A stretch of DNA of 13,443 bases, from positions 1-13,443 of the forward strand of contig JALLAP010000378.1 of NCBI GenBank assembly GCA_036939355.1, in the 5' to 3' direction. The stretch is from Thalassiosira profunda (Eukaryota; Bacillariophyta; Thalassiosirophyceae; Thalassiosirales; Thalassiosiraceae). Under the pieces are notes generated by a model. It made no database searches, was not told the DNA's origin, and was given only the letters and a program-made list of their open reading frames with translations. The position numbers were made by a program, and so were the translations under genes. This document shows positions 1 through 8,652 of the stretch, in pieces (positions within the stretch are counted from its first letter, which is position 1; each line of letters starts with the position of its first letter).

Positions 1-173
1 ATTTCTGCCAGCGGCCACCCCTGGAAAGCTCTCGACTTGCAAGCAAGATCTGGACTTAGATCATATCTTCACTTAGGAATTAGTATGTACAGCTAGTGCC
101 TGCCCACTCCCTCCGCGCCGCAGTGAACCTCGCTCGCCAGCTCGCCTCCATCCAAGCGCCATTGACCTCGGCG
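1..173 (+). promoter_or_regulatory. Upstream region of the first gene, with a tiny uORF
   Basis: This is the presumed 5' flank and leader of the gene starting at 174. I see no coding frame reaching in from the left edge. A three-codon open frame (ATG TAC AGC TAG, 85-96) lies upstream and would be a uORF if transcription starts before it; the transcription start is not visible. The longer open frame continuing upstream from 174 begins only with GTG at 96, so it does not support an earlier eukaryotic start. I saw no convincing TATA box. Confidence 0.3.
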
Positions 174-1982
174 ATGCGGCCAGCGCTGACCTCTCCATCG
201 CCCTCGGCCCCCACTGCCCGCCGCGGCGGCGGGCGAGGCCGCGTCGCCCTGAACCGCCTCGAATCGGCAGCCGTCTCAATATTTGCAGTTCTGCTCACCG
301 CCAACCTCGTCGCCCTGTCGGTGCATGTGTGGCTGTTCTTGCCCGACGACGGCAGCCCAGGCGGGGGAGGACTGGCCATCCTCGGGCCGTCGCTGTATTT
401 TCCCGATGTTGCTGCAAATGAAAAGGGTGGCGCTGCAAATGTGAAGAGGTCAGATGGAAGCTGTTGCAAGAAGCGCGTGCGTCCGGTCGACGGTGCACCC
501 CAAGGTGCAGCCTCGGAGTCTCTCCGGGAGGCACTGTCGAAAGACGACGTGATCAGATACGACGTCGTGCCGAATATCCTCGAGGAAACGCGGGGGTACG
601 GGGTGGTGCACCAACTTCCATCCATACCCAATCGACGGCGCATGATCCCAACTGAAGACTCGAAATATTACGTCCCCTCGGACGCGGTGCACAATCTCAC
701 ATACTTTTTGGAGGCGAGGGCGAGGCCGGACGAGGAGGACCGGCCGCTGTTCATTTACAACCCCATGCTATTGCCGCTGGATGATCGAGTGATTGACAGA
801 GCAATCATATCCGAATTATCGTCCGTCAGTGCAGATGTGGCGTATGTGGGAGTCTACCGGCTGTCGAACTTTGCCAACTGCCACGGGCCGGGGAGAGGCG
901 TGCCAGACACGTATCAAAATTACCTCGGTCTGGCGTTGCTCGATAGAGATCTCAACATTGTGAGAGATGCAACAACCGGGGAATATCTGGATGCAGTGAT
1001 AGATCTCAATCAACACATGTGGGAGGTAGGGTGGTCGCCGACCGGGGGGAAGCGACGCCCGAAAAAGCCGAAGCAATACATGCAGGATTGCCAATTGTTC
1101 GCGGTCGAGTCGAAACAACACGAGATGGCGGGGATGGTGTTGCTGTGCAACGAGTACGCCATGCCCGTCAGCCTGGAGAGAAGAAGGGCTGATCACAATC
1201 CCAATGCAAACTCCGAGGGCGGGGAGCAAATCTACTTCAAGAACACGTACGGTTCCGGCCTGCAATTGACGGCCCCCCACAAACCAATCATGATACAGTA
1301 CGGAGGCAAAAATATGCACTACTTTGCGGCCGTCGGGAGCAACGGTGAGCACGGACCAACCTTCCTCGAAATGTGGCCCGGCGGACCACACGAGGTCACG
1401 CGCGTGGACTTCTCGCGACACCCGTTGATCGATCGGAGCCACGAGCTGGAAATGATGAAAGCCACAAAGCCCGAGCCGGAGGCGTCGTATACGACAATTG
1501 ATAATGAAGGGAAGCAGAGCCCGTTGATCGATAGAGATAGCGGGTCGGCGTGCTGCGTGCCCATTCAATGGAAAGGCAGTGATGGCACAGAACGCAACCT
1601 TCTCTTGGGATTCTCGCATCGAAAGACGCGGCGGACACCAAAAGACAAATACAACTACGTCAGCCGGGTGTATGCTTTTGAACCCACGCCGCCGTTTGAC
1701 ATCGTGGCCCGGAGTGGATTCTTCTGCCTGGGGTTTGCCGGAGATTCGAGCGAAGAGGCGAGGCAGAGCGACAACGAGCAGGTCCACGGAGCGGCGAACG
1801 ATTACAAGCTGAAGATACGGGAAGAGGAATTCGAGTGTCCAAGAATACACTTTGTGACGGGCATTGCCGAGAAGATGGGAGATCCGAATACAGTGATCGT
1901 ATCGTATGGCGTGAATGATTGCTACCCCAGGATGATCGAGGTGCCAAAGGAGTTCCTCGTGGGCATGATGGAGCCGCGTTGA
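174..1982 (+). CDS. Unrecognised type II membrane protein, possible beta-propeller
   Basis: A single uninterrupted frame of 602 codons. The start is the first in-frame ATG at 174. The first 30 residues are Pro/Ser/Arg-rich and cytosolic-looking. They are followed by one hydrophobic segment at about residues 32-56 (IFAVLLTANLVALSV core), then a Gly-rich stretch and a large soluble C-terminal part. This is the layout of a type II Golgi or ER protein with a lumenal domain. I do not recognise the family. The second half contains short beta-type blocks spaced like blades: LLLGFSHRKT, YNYVSRVYAFEPTPPF, and near the C-terminus FVTGIAEKMGDPNTVIVSYG followed by NDC. That last block resembles the final blade of five-bladed propellers of the GH43/GH130 glycosidase kind, so a carbohydrate-active enzyme is possible but unproven. 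The stop lies 29 bp from the stop of the opposing gene, so the 3' UTRs must overlap. Confidence 0.8.
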   Translation: MRPALTSPSPSAPTARRGGGRGRVALNRLESAAVSIFAVLLTANLVALSVHVWLFLPDDGSPGGGGLAILGPSLYFPDVAANEKGGAANVKRSDGSCCKKRVRPVDGAPQGAASESLREALSKDDVIRYDVVPNILEETRGYGVVHQLPSIPNRRRMIPTEDSKYYVPSDAVHNLTYFLEARARPDEEDRPLFIYNPMLLPLDDRVIDRAIISELSSVSADVAYVGVYRLSNFANCHGPGRGVPDTYQNYLGLALLDRDLNIVRDATTGEYLDAVIDLNQHMWEVGWSPTGGKRRPKKPKQYMQDCQLFAVESKQHEMAGMVLLCNEYAMPVSLERRRADHNPNANSEGGEQIYFKNTYGSGLQLTAPHKPIMIQYGGKNMHYFAAVGSNGEHGPTFLEMWPGGPHEVTRVDFSRHPLIDRSHELEMMKATKPEPEASYTTIDNEGKQSPLIDRDSGSACCVPIQWKGSDGTERNLLLGFSHRKTRRTPKDKYNYVSRVYAFEPTPPFDIVARSGFFCLGFAGDSSEEARQSDNEQVHGAANDYKLKIREEEFECPRIHFVTGIAEKMGDPNTVIVSYGVNDCYPRMIEVPKEFLVGMMEPR

Positions 1983-2011
1983 ATCAATACTCGTTTAGCA
2001 ACGATACTCCG

Positions 2012-3525
2012 CTAGATGCTAGGGCCATTTATCCTGGAGAAAAGAAACACTCTGCAGGTAGCTCTAAAAGAATCTTCCTCTGCCCGTTCGTACTCCATCC
2101 GTTCAAAGCGAAGTCCATACTGGAAAAGTTGTTCGTTGAAGAGGGCTCTGTCCATGTTGGCCAAACACAGGTCGACCCTGTCATCTGTCTCAGTCTTGCC
2201 GTAATAATTGAAATAAAGCCTCGCCCTTTCATGCTCACTTTCGTCACCTGGACAATCTGATATCATTTTGGCGAACTTGTACGCCAGCCAGATCATGTCT
2301 TTCTTTCTCTCGAGCTTTTCAATGTCGGCCTGAACCAAGCTCATTTGTGCCTCGAATTTGTCTTTGTTCGATAGAAGTGGACCCGGTCGAGCTATGGCGT
2401 CGCTCCTGCGACGCCTGGCAATGATGCACGAGTCCGCCCATCCGCAGCCCTTAGCTACATTTTCCCAGTTGACATCTATCTGCACATCGCCTTCCTCAAA
2501 GAACAGCACAGGAGGAGGGCATAGAAATTTACCGATTTCTCTTGCGGCCTGCTCGTTCAGCATGGTGTGCTTATGAAGCCATGAACATGTATTGTCGTAG
2601 TGAATCCTGTTGAGACGTTCTCCTTCTTCGGTAGAGGCGAAATCCACCAACACCGGCTGGACTTCGTCTTGACTTCCTGTTGGAGTTTGATCCGTTATGC
2701 CAGCACCGGTCTTCTCACGGAATATTCTGATCTCCCCCAAATAAATAGAATCCTCCAAGAGACCGTTGCAAGTGGGGGATCTGTCACTTCTATCTGTACT
2801 ACTCCAGTCGGCCCGGATGAGATTTCACCTGACATAGGATCTGCATCGTCTTGCCTCTGAACTCTTGCCCTCTCGACAAAGCCGTAATTGCCCCCAAAGG
2901 GAACCACATCAATGACGTTCATGCAAGGATCCATTGTGACCTTCCCCGCCAATACCGATTCACCCCTTTCATTTGTTCTCTCCGACAGCTCCAACGTTCC
3001 ACGGGCAGTTCGATGGTGTTTGTGTAGAAAGTCGAATGCATTTCCCCCGTAAAACATTATATCGTAGACTCCAGCCATCTCATTTGGTGAGGGAATATTG
3101 TTCGACATTGAGAATAAGCGATCTGGTATCACTACATCACCGTATTTTCCGTCACGATAAGGTGCACCGAGGATATCAGGATCGTTCCTATCGGTGGTGT
3201 TGGGGCCATGGCACTGCCAGGGCGAAAATCGCTTGAGCTTCTTGGGGTCAGCGTTCCCCAAAAGTCGATCAAAATCTGCCTGTGAGACTCCTTGGACAAA
3301 CCCATCCGCGTGCTCCCATTGCACGCGGTGATCGCTCCAGCCGTTTGCCTCGGTTATCCATTCATAACTGATTCCATATCCTTTTGTGCACGCCCACCTT
3401 TGGCGCTCACTCATGAGTTCCCAATCGTCATCATAGGGGTCTGCTCCTCTATTCCGCTGGAGGTAGGTCCAAACGCTCTGCGGCTCTCCGCCATCGTCCT
3501 CGTTGTCGCCACGGTTGGCCGCCAT
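2012..3525 (-). CDS. Unrecognised protein, reading frame broken near 2770
   Basis: Two open frames on the minus strand form one gene. The 5' part starts at ATG 3525 (MAANRGDNEDDGGEPQSVW) and stays open to 2695. The 3' part, in another frame, is open from about 2758 to the stop at 2012. Both have protein-like composition, and they overlap only around the switch. Adding one base anywhere near the five-C run (plus-strand G run 2774-2778, at codon 249-251) would give a continuous frame of 504 residues. The alternative is a short intron there, for example GT at about 2797 with an AG acceptor 50-90 bp later, but none has a good pyrimidine tract. The N-terminal half is acidic and rich in Trp and Tyr. 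The C-terminal half has a charged helical, possibly coiled-coil, stretch (QADIEKLERKKDMIW). I recognise no domain, signal peptide or membrane segment. Confidence 0.6.
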
Positions 3526-3715
3526 GCTTCAGGCGCGGCGGGCGAGGAGCGCAGAGCGCAGGTGCGGAATGTGTTCTACCCGTATTTACTTACGTAAACT
3601 AGCTAACAAATTGCAATCTTGAGTATGAGTTGTAGCTCCGGAAAGTCCTTGCTCTCGGTCTTCAGGCTTGGGGCTTTTTACACTCTTGCCTTTGGCAAAC
3701 CTTTCATAGGATGCA
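3526..3715 (-). other. Short spacer between two minus-strand genes
   Basis: These 190 bp hold the 3' UTR of the methyltransferase gene and the promoter or leader of the gene starting at 3525. I see no coding frame of substance. An AT-rich patch (TACGTAAACTAGCTAAC at 3591-3607) stands out from GC-rich surroundings about 65 bp upstream of the ATG. A near copy occurs at 10234-10250. Whether it has a function is unknown. Confidence 0.35.
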
Positions 3716-4456
3716 TCAGACGCTCGCATAGTACAAATACACCGGCCACGCCGCCCCCTCCTGATGCTCCACCGTGCAGAGCTCCTTCCGGACATGCGAT
3801 GTGTTCTCGAACGGCGCCATGTAGGTGATGATTCTCCGCGGCCTCTTCCCACGTGCTGATTGCGTAGTTTCTTCTGCACTATCTATGCCATTGGCTGTTG
3901 CAGTTGTGTATTCATTTGTCCCGTTCTCGTTTGCCTCATTCTCTAACGCTTTGGGCCACACAACGTCCTTGATCAGCCGCAATCCCCGCGGCACCAAATA
4001 AAGAAAGATCACAGTCGCCCTCGCGTATTCGATAGCTTCGGTATCCAGCGCGTTGGCGCAGATAATCTCGATCGACACATGGGGCGGTATTCGGCCTTCT
4101 TGCCGCGCTCGCTCGGTGTTGCCCCGTGCTTCCTCTGCGCGCTCCGGCGAGATTTCGATGCCCACAAACTGATGGCAGCGGTGCTGCGGCGGCGTCGACG
4201 CGCCTTGTGATTGATGCTGCTGATTGTCACCGCAGCCACCATCGACTTCAGACGAAGCCCCGCCCGACGCTACACCCCGCTCATCAGTCAGAGGAGTGGG
4301 CAGAGGCACCGACAGCGCCGCCATTTGCAGCAGCACCCGCGCGTCGCCGCACCCTACGTCAAAGACCACATCGTTAGCGTCGAGCGCGGCAAAGGCGAGG
4401 GCCGCGTCCACCGCCGAGGGGGGCGTCGACCACAGCTTCTTGCGGGGCGCCAGCAT
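3716..4456 (-). CDS. Class I SAM-dependent methyltransferase
   Basis: A 246-residue protein starting at ATG 4456; the frame extends ten codons upstream only to a TTG. The fold is a Rossmann-type class I methyltransferase. Motif I is VVFDVGCGDARVLL (residues 30-43; Gly-rich SAM loop 35-40). The acidic residue that would hold the SAM ribose is Glu101 in FVGIEIS (97-103), motif III-like CANALD is at 133-138, and strand 4 with the post-strand loop is ATVIFLYLVPRGL (147-159). The run TPPSAVDAAL just before motif I and the YLVP block are typical of small methyltransferases in the broad group that includes the FAM173/ATPSCKMT lysine methyltransferases, so a protein-lysine substrate is possible, but the substrate cannot be read from the sequence. 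Two low-complexity insertions, at about residues 50-95 and 171-205, separate the core strands. It diverges from the ATPase gene at 4693. Confidence 0.8.
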   Translation of the reverse strand: MLAPRKKLWSTPPSAVDAALAFAALDANDVVFDVGCGDARVLLQMAALSVPLPTPLTDERGVASGGASSEVDGGCGDNQQHQSQGASTPPQHRCHQFVGIEISPERAEEARGNTERARQEGRIPPHVSIEIICANALDTEAIEYARATVIFLYLVPRGLRLIKDVVWPKALENEANENGTNEYTTATANGIDSAEETTQSARGKRPRRIITYMAPFENTSHVRKELCTVEHQEGAAWPVYLYYASV

Positions 4457-4692
4457 TTGCCGAAATGGAGGGAGCCGCCGATGCAAGGGCAGCGGAGGCG
4501 GAGGAGGTGCGGGGGTGCACTTTCAGGCGGCTCGGGCGTTCGTTAGAGCGATTTTGCAACTTCCGCCGGCCTCTTTTGTAGAGTTCCCACGTAGAAAATG
4601 AACGTCCGCTCCTCTCGCTCAGCCATTCGTCTCATTTTTTCCCCTTCCTCAACACACACTAGCACGTGCTCCTCTGCCTATCGCTATCGACG
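4457..4692. promoter_or_regulatory. Divergent (bidirectional) promoter region
   Basis: These 236 bp separate the ATG of the minus-strand methyltransferase gene (4456) from the ATG of the plus-strand ATPase gene (4693), so both promoters must lie here or overlap the genes. A T-rich stretch (4634-4650) precedes a CA-rich segment close to the plus-strand start. I see no clear TATA box. The call rests on gene orientation alone. Confidence 0.45.
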
Positions 4693-7206
4693 ATGGCGGC
4701 GTCCCAACCGGCCGAACCCTCGGCGCCGGCCCGCGGCGGCCTCTCCCTCGCCCTGAGTGGTGGCTGGACCGCGGAATTGGCGCCCCTGCCGTCCGATCAC
4801 CACCAGGGCTCCTCCGCCGCCTCAGGTGCAACTGCAATTGCAAATGCAAGTCAGGGCAAAGTGGAGGGGATCCTCCTCGCGTCCATCCCGCTCTCGGCGC
4901 TGTACGCCGCCCATCCCGAGGCGCTCCAAGCTATTTGCAATGGAGCATCCTCTGGAGGGGCCAGGGTGGCACTGGCAGACTACACGGCCCGAGTCCTATC
5001 GGACATCTTCCCCCAGGCGTCGGAGGGGTGCACCGTCAAGACCATGGGGCAGGCGCGACACCTGGCCGGCGGCGGCGGCGGCAAGCGACGCAGGAGGAGG
5101 AAGGTTGCCAAGAATAAGAAGGAGGCGCCCATTCCGTACGTGCTGGAACGCACCGACTGCGTGATTGCGAAAGGCGACAATGGAGGTGCCACTTTGCAAT
5201 TCTTGCTTCACGTCGCCTTCCCCAGCACCAGAAACGCCGGGGATGGATGCACTGCGGACAAACTGAAAGATGATTTGATCGGGATGATCTCCCCAGCCCT
5301 CGACGACCTGACCAATCGCCTGACGTCCTCCGGATGCTTTGCCCACGTGGCCTGCGTGGTGTTGCAGCGCCGGTTGCGGGGGATGCTCCAGCCTCCGCGG
5401 AAGGCACTGAGTGCTCGGGAGGCGGCTGCGTCGGGTGGCAGTGAGGAGAAGAAGACCGACAGCGATGGCAGCGAAAGTGGAGACAACAATGCAACCCCTG
5501 CAGATCAGGAGAGATATTTGGATGCCGTGGCCTTCATCGCCGATGGATCCCTATTGCCGCGCAAGTCGGGCCGGAGCTCTCTGCCGATGGCGTCTCCTCC
5601 CGCAGTGCCGTTTGCGAGTCCGGAGGGGAGCGAGCAATTGACCCGCGTGGTGACGGTGGATGTCGGTGCCTTCTGGAGGCGGTTTCTGAACGAGGACGGA
5701 AGTGTGGCAGAATCTGGAGGCGGGGGCGAAAAGGGAGAGGCAGCGATGGATACATCGGAGGACGGCACCTCCGCTCCTCCGACATCGGTCACCATGCGAG
5801 GCATGATCATCCCTCGCGGCGTCACACTGATTGTGGGAGGCGGCTACCACGGAAAGTCGACGATGCTCCAGGCCCTCTGCATGGGCGTCTACGACAACCC
5901 GCCGGGAGACGGGCGCGAGCGCTGCGTCGCGCACGACGACGCCGTGTCCATCCGCGCCGAGGACGGCCGGTACGTCAACCGGTGCAACGTCTCGGCGTTC
6001 ATTTCCAATTTGCCCAGCGGGCGAAGCATCAATGGGGCGTCGATTTCATCTAAGCAGGACACGTCCACGTTCAGCACGAGGGATGCCTCCGGCTCGACGT
6101 CCCAGGCGGCCAACGTCATCGAGGCGCTGGAGGGCGGAGCGTCGGCGTTGCTGGTCGACGAGGATGTCTCCGCGGCCAACTTCATGGCGCGGGATGGAAG
6201 GATGCGCGCCATGATCATGGACGAGCCCATCACCCCCTTGCTGTATCGAGTGAACGGCCTGTTCCTCTCCAAGGAGCATCAGGTCTCGACGGTGGTCGTG
6301 GTGGGCGGCGTGGGCGAGTGGCTCGACGTCGCCGACGCCGTGGTCCTGATGAAGGACTATAGGGCCTACGATGGATTGGAGAAGGCGCGGAGCGTGAGCT
6401 ACCAGTTCTCGTACGGGCACGTGCAGTACGCGGGGAAGGGGGTGGTCCATCGCTTGCCGTGGGAGGCCAAGAAAGAGGAAGACATTATGGGAACGTACAA
6501 CAAAATTAGCAGGGAGGGCAGCAGCGATGAGAAAGGTGACTTGCAAGAAGACGACGATGGAAAGAAGCCAACGACGATATCACCGTTGAGAAGAAGGCCT
6601 GACTCTGACTGCGTGGCGAGAAAGTTTGGTGATGCGGCTATCCACGTTCCGGATGGCGGCTCGTCCCGCCTCTGGTTCTACCGCGACGGTGAAAGCGATA
6701 GCGCGGATGGTGCCGACGATGGTGACGAGGACGATGGCATCGTCGACCTGTCCAAATGCTCCCAGCTGGTGGGAAGCGCCTCGGAGCAGCTGTATGGATG
6801 TGGTGTCTGCGTCTTGTGGCTGATTCGAGAGTCTCAGCGCTGCCCAGACGATGATCTGTGCAACTTACTGGATCGAATGGAGGGAGTGCTGAATGAGGGT
6901 GGCATGAAGGAGCTCATATCCTCTCTGAAGCAAGATCAATCTACCGGTGCCAACGACCATTGGCTTGCCGATCTCCTCGCCTCGCACGCTGCCTTAGATC
7001 TCTGGGAAACGGTGGGATTTGCCTACCGACCTCGAAGGCACGAGGTTGCCATGGCGTTGACGCGGATGCGGGGCATGCGGTTCGACATCCTGCCAGAGAA
7101 AACGAAAGTTGTGCAGATATCGGCAGAGGAGGAGGCAAAGCTTCTTGAGGAAGAGTCGAGGAAGCGGGCCTTGGCGGAGCTGTGGGCGAATCGGAGAAAG
7201 AGATGA
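4693..7206 (+). CDS. Predicted ATPase of the ABC class (ABC_ATPase/COG3044 family)
   Basis: An 837-residue intron-free protein with its first in-frame ATG at 4693. The central third matches the 'predicted ATPase of the ABC class' family (Pfam ABC_ATPase, COG3044). The P-loop is GGGYHGKST (382-390), followed by the family hallmarks of a GDGRE-type loop after the first helix, IRAEDGR, an ISNLPSGR block, ASGSTSQA as the signature-like element (465-472), Walker B LLVDED (486-491), ANFMARD, and EPITPL before the VVVVGGVGEWLDVADAVV strand. No membrane segment is present, so this is a soluble nucleotide-binding protein rather than a transporter subunit. The biochemical role of the family is unknown to me. 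It is longer than bacterial members (about 550-600 residues by general knowledge). The extra length is in a basic, Gly-rich insert (GGGGGKRRRRRKVAKNKK, 126-143, a possible nuclear localisation signal), acidic low-complexity loops at about 255-275 and 605-690, and a charged C-terminal tail. Its stop is 36 bp from that of the convergent RING gene. Confidence 0.85.
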   Translation: MAASQPAEPSAPARGGLSLALSGGWTAELAPLPSDHHQGSSAASGATAIANASQGKVEGILLASIPLSALYAAHPEALQAICNGASSGGARVALADYTARVLSDIFPQASEGCTVKTMGQARHLAGGGGGKRRRRRKVAKNKKEAPIPYVLERTDCVIAKGDNGGATLQFLLHVAFPSTRNAGDGCTADKLKDDLIGMISPALDDLTNRLTSSGCFAHVACVVLQRRLRGMLQPPRKALSAREAAASGGSEEKKTDSDGSESGDNNATPADQERYLDAVAFIADGSLLPRKSGRSSLPMASPPAVPFASPEGSEQLTRVVTVDVGAFWRRFLNEDGSVAESGGGGEKGEAAMDTSEDGTSAPPTSVTMRGMIIPRGVTLIVGGGYHGKSTMLQALCMGVYDNPPGDGRERCVAHDDAVSIRAEDGRYVNRCNVSAFISNLPSGRSINGASISSKQDTSTFSTRDASGSTSQAANVIEALEGGASALLVDEDVSAANFMARDGRMRAMIMDEPITPLLYRVNGLFLSKEHQVSTVVVVGGVGEWLDVADAVVLMKDYRAYDGLEKARSVSYQFSYGHVQYAGKGVVHRLPWEAKKEEDIMGTYNKISREGSSDEKGDLQEDDDGKKPTTISPLRRRPDSDCVARKFGDAAIHVPDGGSSRLWFYRDGESDSADGADDGDEDDGIVDLSKCSQLVGSASEQLYGCGVCVLWLIRESQRCPDDDLCNLLDRMEGVLNEGGMKELISSLKQDQSTGANDHWLADLLASHAALDLWETVGFAYRPRRHEVAMALTRMRGMRFDILPEKTKVVQISAEEEAKLLEEESRKRALAELWANRRKR

Positions 7207-7242
7207 TCATCCCCCAACGAATAATGACGGTACAGTACTTGC

Positions 7243-8613
7243 TTATCCACTATCCCCAGCCGTCGTCGGTTCAGGCAGATCAAACGCAATACGGAGATTC
7301 TCAAGCTTGACAAGCACCGGCTCCTCTTTCCCTTCCAAGTAGACAAGGAATCTGTCTTTCTCGCGGTCAACAGACCGTACTTCTCCAACTCTCCCATTCA
7401 GGTGCGCCGCAGACTTGAGCCCGTGACAAATGACAGGCGTCCCAAAATTTGGGATAACGGGATAGGCGTTCACCTCGAATGTAGCATTCTTTGGGCTTTG
7501 CAGTGGACCCTGGATGACACATTTCTTTCCGCTACAATCGTAGCGCAGAGCAATGAACAATTGGAGACCGTTCCCGCGGTTGACGAGGACAACCCTTTCC
7601 TTCACGAAACGAAGTGTGACCTCAATACACTCCGTGTAAGGATGCTCCGGACCGAGGATTCGACGACTCAGAGGGGCGAGCTTGTCTAGAAACCTCTCGG
7701 CTTCGACGATGCGAAGCGCGGCTTTGAGAGCAATCGCAAGGTTCTGCCCCTGACCAATTGCCTTTTCTGAGCCCTCTCCATAGCGCTTCACTGCTGTTTC
7801 GTAACTCCGCCGAAGGCCCTCAATATTCTTGCCTTTGACTCTCTCGCCCAGGTCGAACTTCTCCTCCTTTCCGTCACACAATGCCTTTGCCTCGGCAATC
7901 CTTTCGTCCAGACAAGAGAACAGTTCAGGAGCCACTGTCTTCACTTTCTCGAAGCACTCAAGTGCCTTGCGTCCGCATTTCGCATCTTCTCCCGACAGGT
8001 ACAATTTTCCCAGCAACGCAAAGTGGCTGGTTTCCGAAGCACGAACATATTCATCTGGTTGCGTTGACCACGAAGCAGTGTCTTCTTTCATTTGCTCGAC
8101 GATTGAGGTGCATTCCTTCGCAATCTCTTCACTCTCTTCCGCTGTTGCAATTGAGTGCCTCCTGTGATGCACGACAGTCGCGAGTTTCTCTTGGAGAGCT
8201 GCCAGTCGAAAGACCGGATCTAGTTGTTTCTTGTCCACCAAATCCACACGCGCCGTGGCTAGCTCAATGGCCAACTCCCCCCGGTACTTTTGGTTGCAAT
8301 TTGGGCAAACGGTGAATGGCTTTAACCATGCTGCATCAAAGCTTTCCTGATTTGTTCCGATCGTTGACACACACTTCTTTTCGGCGTACTCGATGAGGCA
8401 GGAGACGTGGGCAAACCCAGCCGAGTCCCCTCGGCACGAACATTCCCTCACTAACGGATTCCCTGCGTCATCAGGCCCCTCCTCCAAGCAAATCCAGCAC
8501 GATGCCCCCGGTGCAGTTGGGGGCGTCGAGGATTTGGCGCTTGTATCCTTCTCATTGGCAGAGGGTTGCCGACTGGCGCCCTTGCCCTTCTTCTTTTTAG
8601 ATTTCCTCCCCAT
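7243..8613 (-). CDS. RING-CH (RINGv) zinc-finger protein, full-length copy
   Basis: A 456-residue protein starting at ATG 8613. The N-terminus is strongly basic (MGRKSKKKKGKGASRQ). A RING-CH finger follows, with C39-C42, C58-C60, H69-C72 and C103-C106, a C4HC3 pattern typical of E3 ubiquitin ligases of the MARCH/RINGv class. Membrane-spanning segments, usual in MARCH proteins, are absent. Residues about 190-345 are helical with TPR-like repeats (YETAVKRYGEGSEKAIGQG, then LSRRILGPEHPYTECIE, the kinesin-light-chain style). The C-terminus (403-440, HLNGRVGEVRSVDREKDRF and on to VKLENL) looks like a small SH3/KOW-type barrel. This RING plus TPR plus barrel layout is familiar from diatom gene families; ubiquitin ligase activity is an inference. 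Codons 1-351 lie inside the duplicated unit. Only 39 bp of leader separates this ATG from the neighbouring copy, so the gene has lost its original promoter unless transcription reads through. Confidence 0.85.
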   Translation of the reverse strand: MGRKSKKKKGKGASRQPSANEKDTSAKSSTPPTAPGASCWICLEEGPDDAGNPLVRECSCRGDSAGFAHVSCLIEYAEKKCVSTIGTNQESFDAAWLKPFTVCPNCNQKYRGELAIELATARVDLVDKKQLDPVFRLAALQEKLATVVHHRRHSIATAEESEEIAKECTSIVEQMKEDTASWSTQPDEYVRASETSHFALLGKLYLSGEDAKCGRKALECFEKVKTVAPELFSCLDERIAEAKALCDGKEEKFDLGERVKGKNIEGLRRSYETAVKRYGEGSEKAIGQGQNLAIALKAALRIVEAERFLDKLAPLSRRILGPEHPYTECIEVTLRFVKERVVLVNRGNGLQLFIALRYDCSGKKCVIQGPLQSPKNATFEVNAYPVIPNFGTPVICHGLKSAAHLNGRVGEVRSVDREKDRFLVYLEGKEEPVLVKLENLRIAFDLPEPTTAGDSG

Positions 8614-8652
8614 TTTCTGTAGCGTGGTAGGGGGTTACGAAGCGGGGGGTTA
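7561..8652. repeat. Tandem direct repeat, copy 1 of 2 (1092 bp)
   Basis: This is the left unit of a head-to-tail duplication. It carries codons 1-351 of the RING-CH gene plus 39 bp of its leader. Comparing it with 8653-9744 I found no difference, and open frames on both strands translate identically. At the left edge the match ends between 7559 (A) and 8651 (T). One base (A) is shared at the breakpoint. Confidence 0.93.

Noticed and set aside
85..97. Possible third copy of the TACGTAA/TAGCTA element near the window start (ATGTACAGCTAG)
   Set aside because: The match is too weak and too short to group with the two 17-mers.
816..1850. A 344-codon minus-strand open frame
   Set aside because: It lies wholly antisense to the first gene, starts at a non-ATG or arbitrary point, and has no recognisable motif, whereas the plus frame has a membrane segment and conserved-looking blocks.
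5066..5085. GGC repeat run as a microsatellite
   Set aside because: It is only about five units and codes for the Gly run of the ATPase, so it is better described within that gene.
7829..8315. Plus-strand open frames of 112 and 144 codons, repeated identically at 8921-9407
   Set aside because: They lie antisense inside the RING-CH coding sequence and repeat only because that sequence is duplicated. Their composition is Ser/Pro-rich shadow sequence with no domain.
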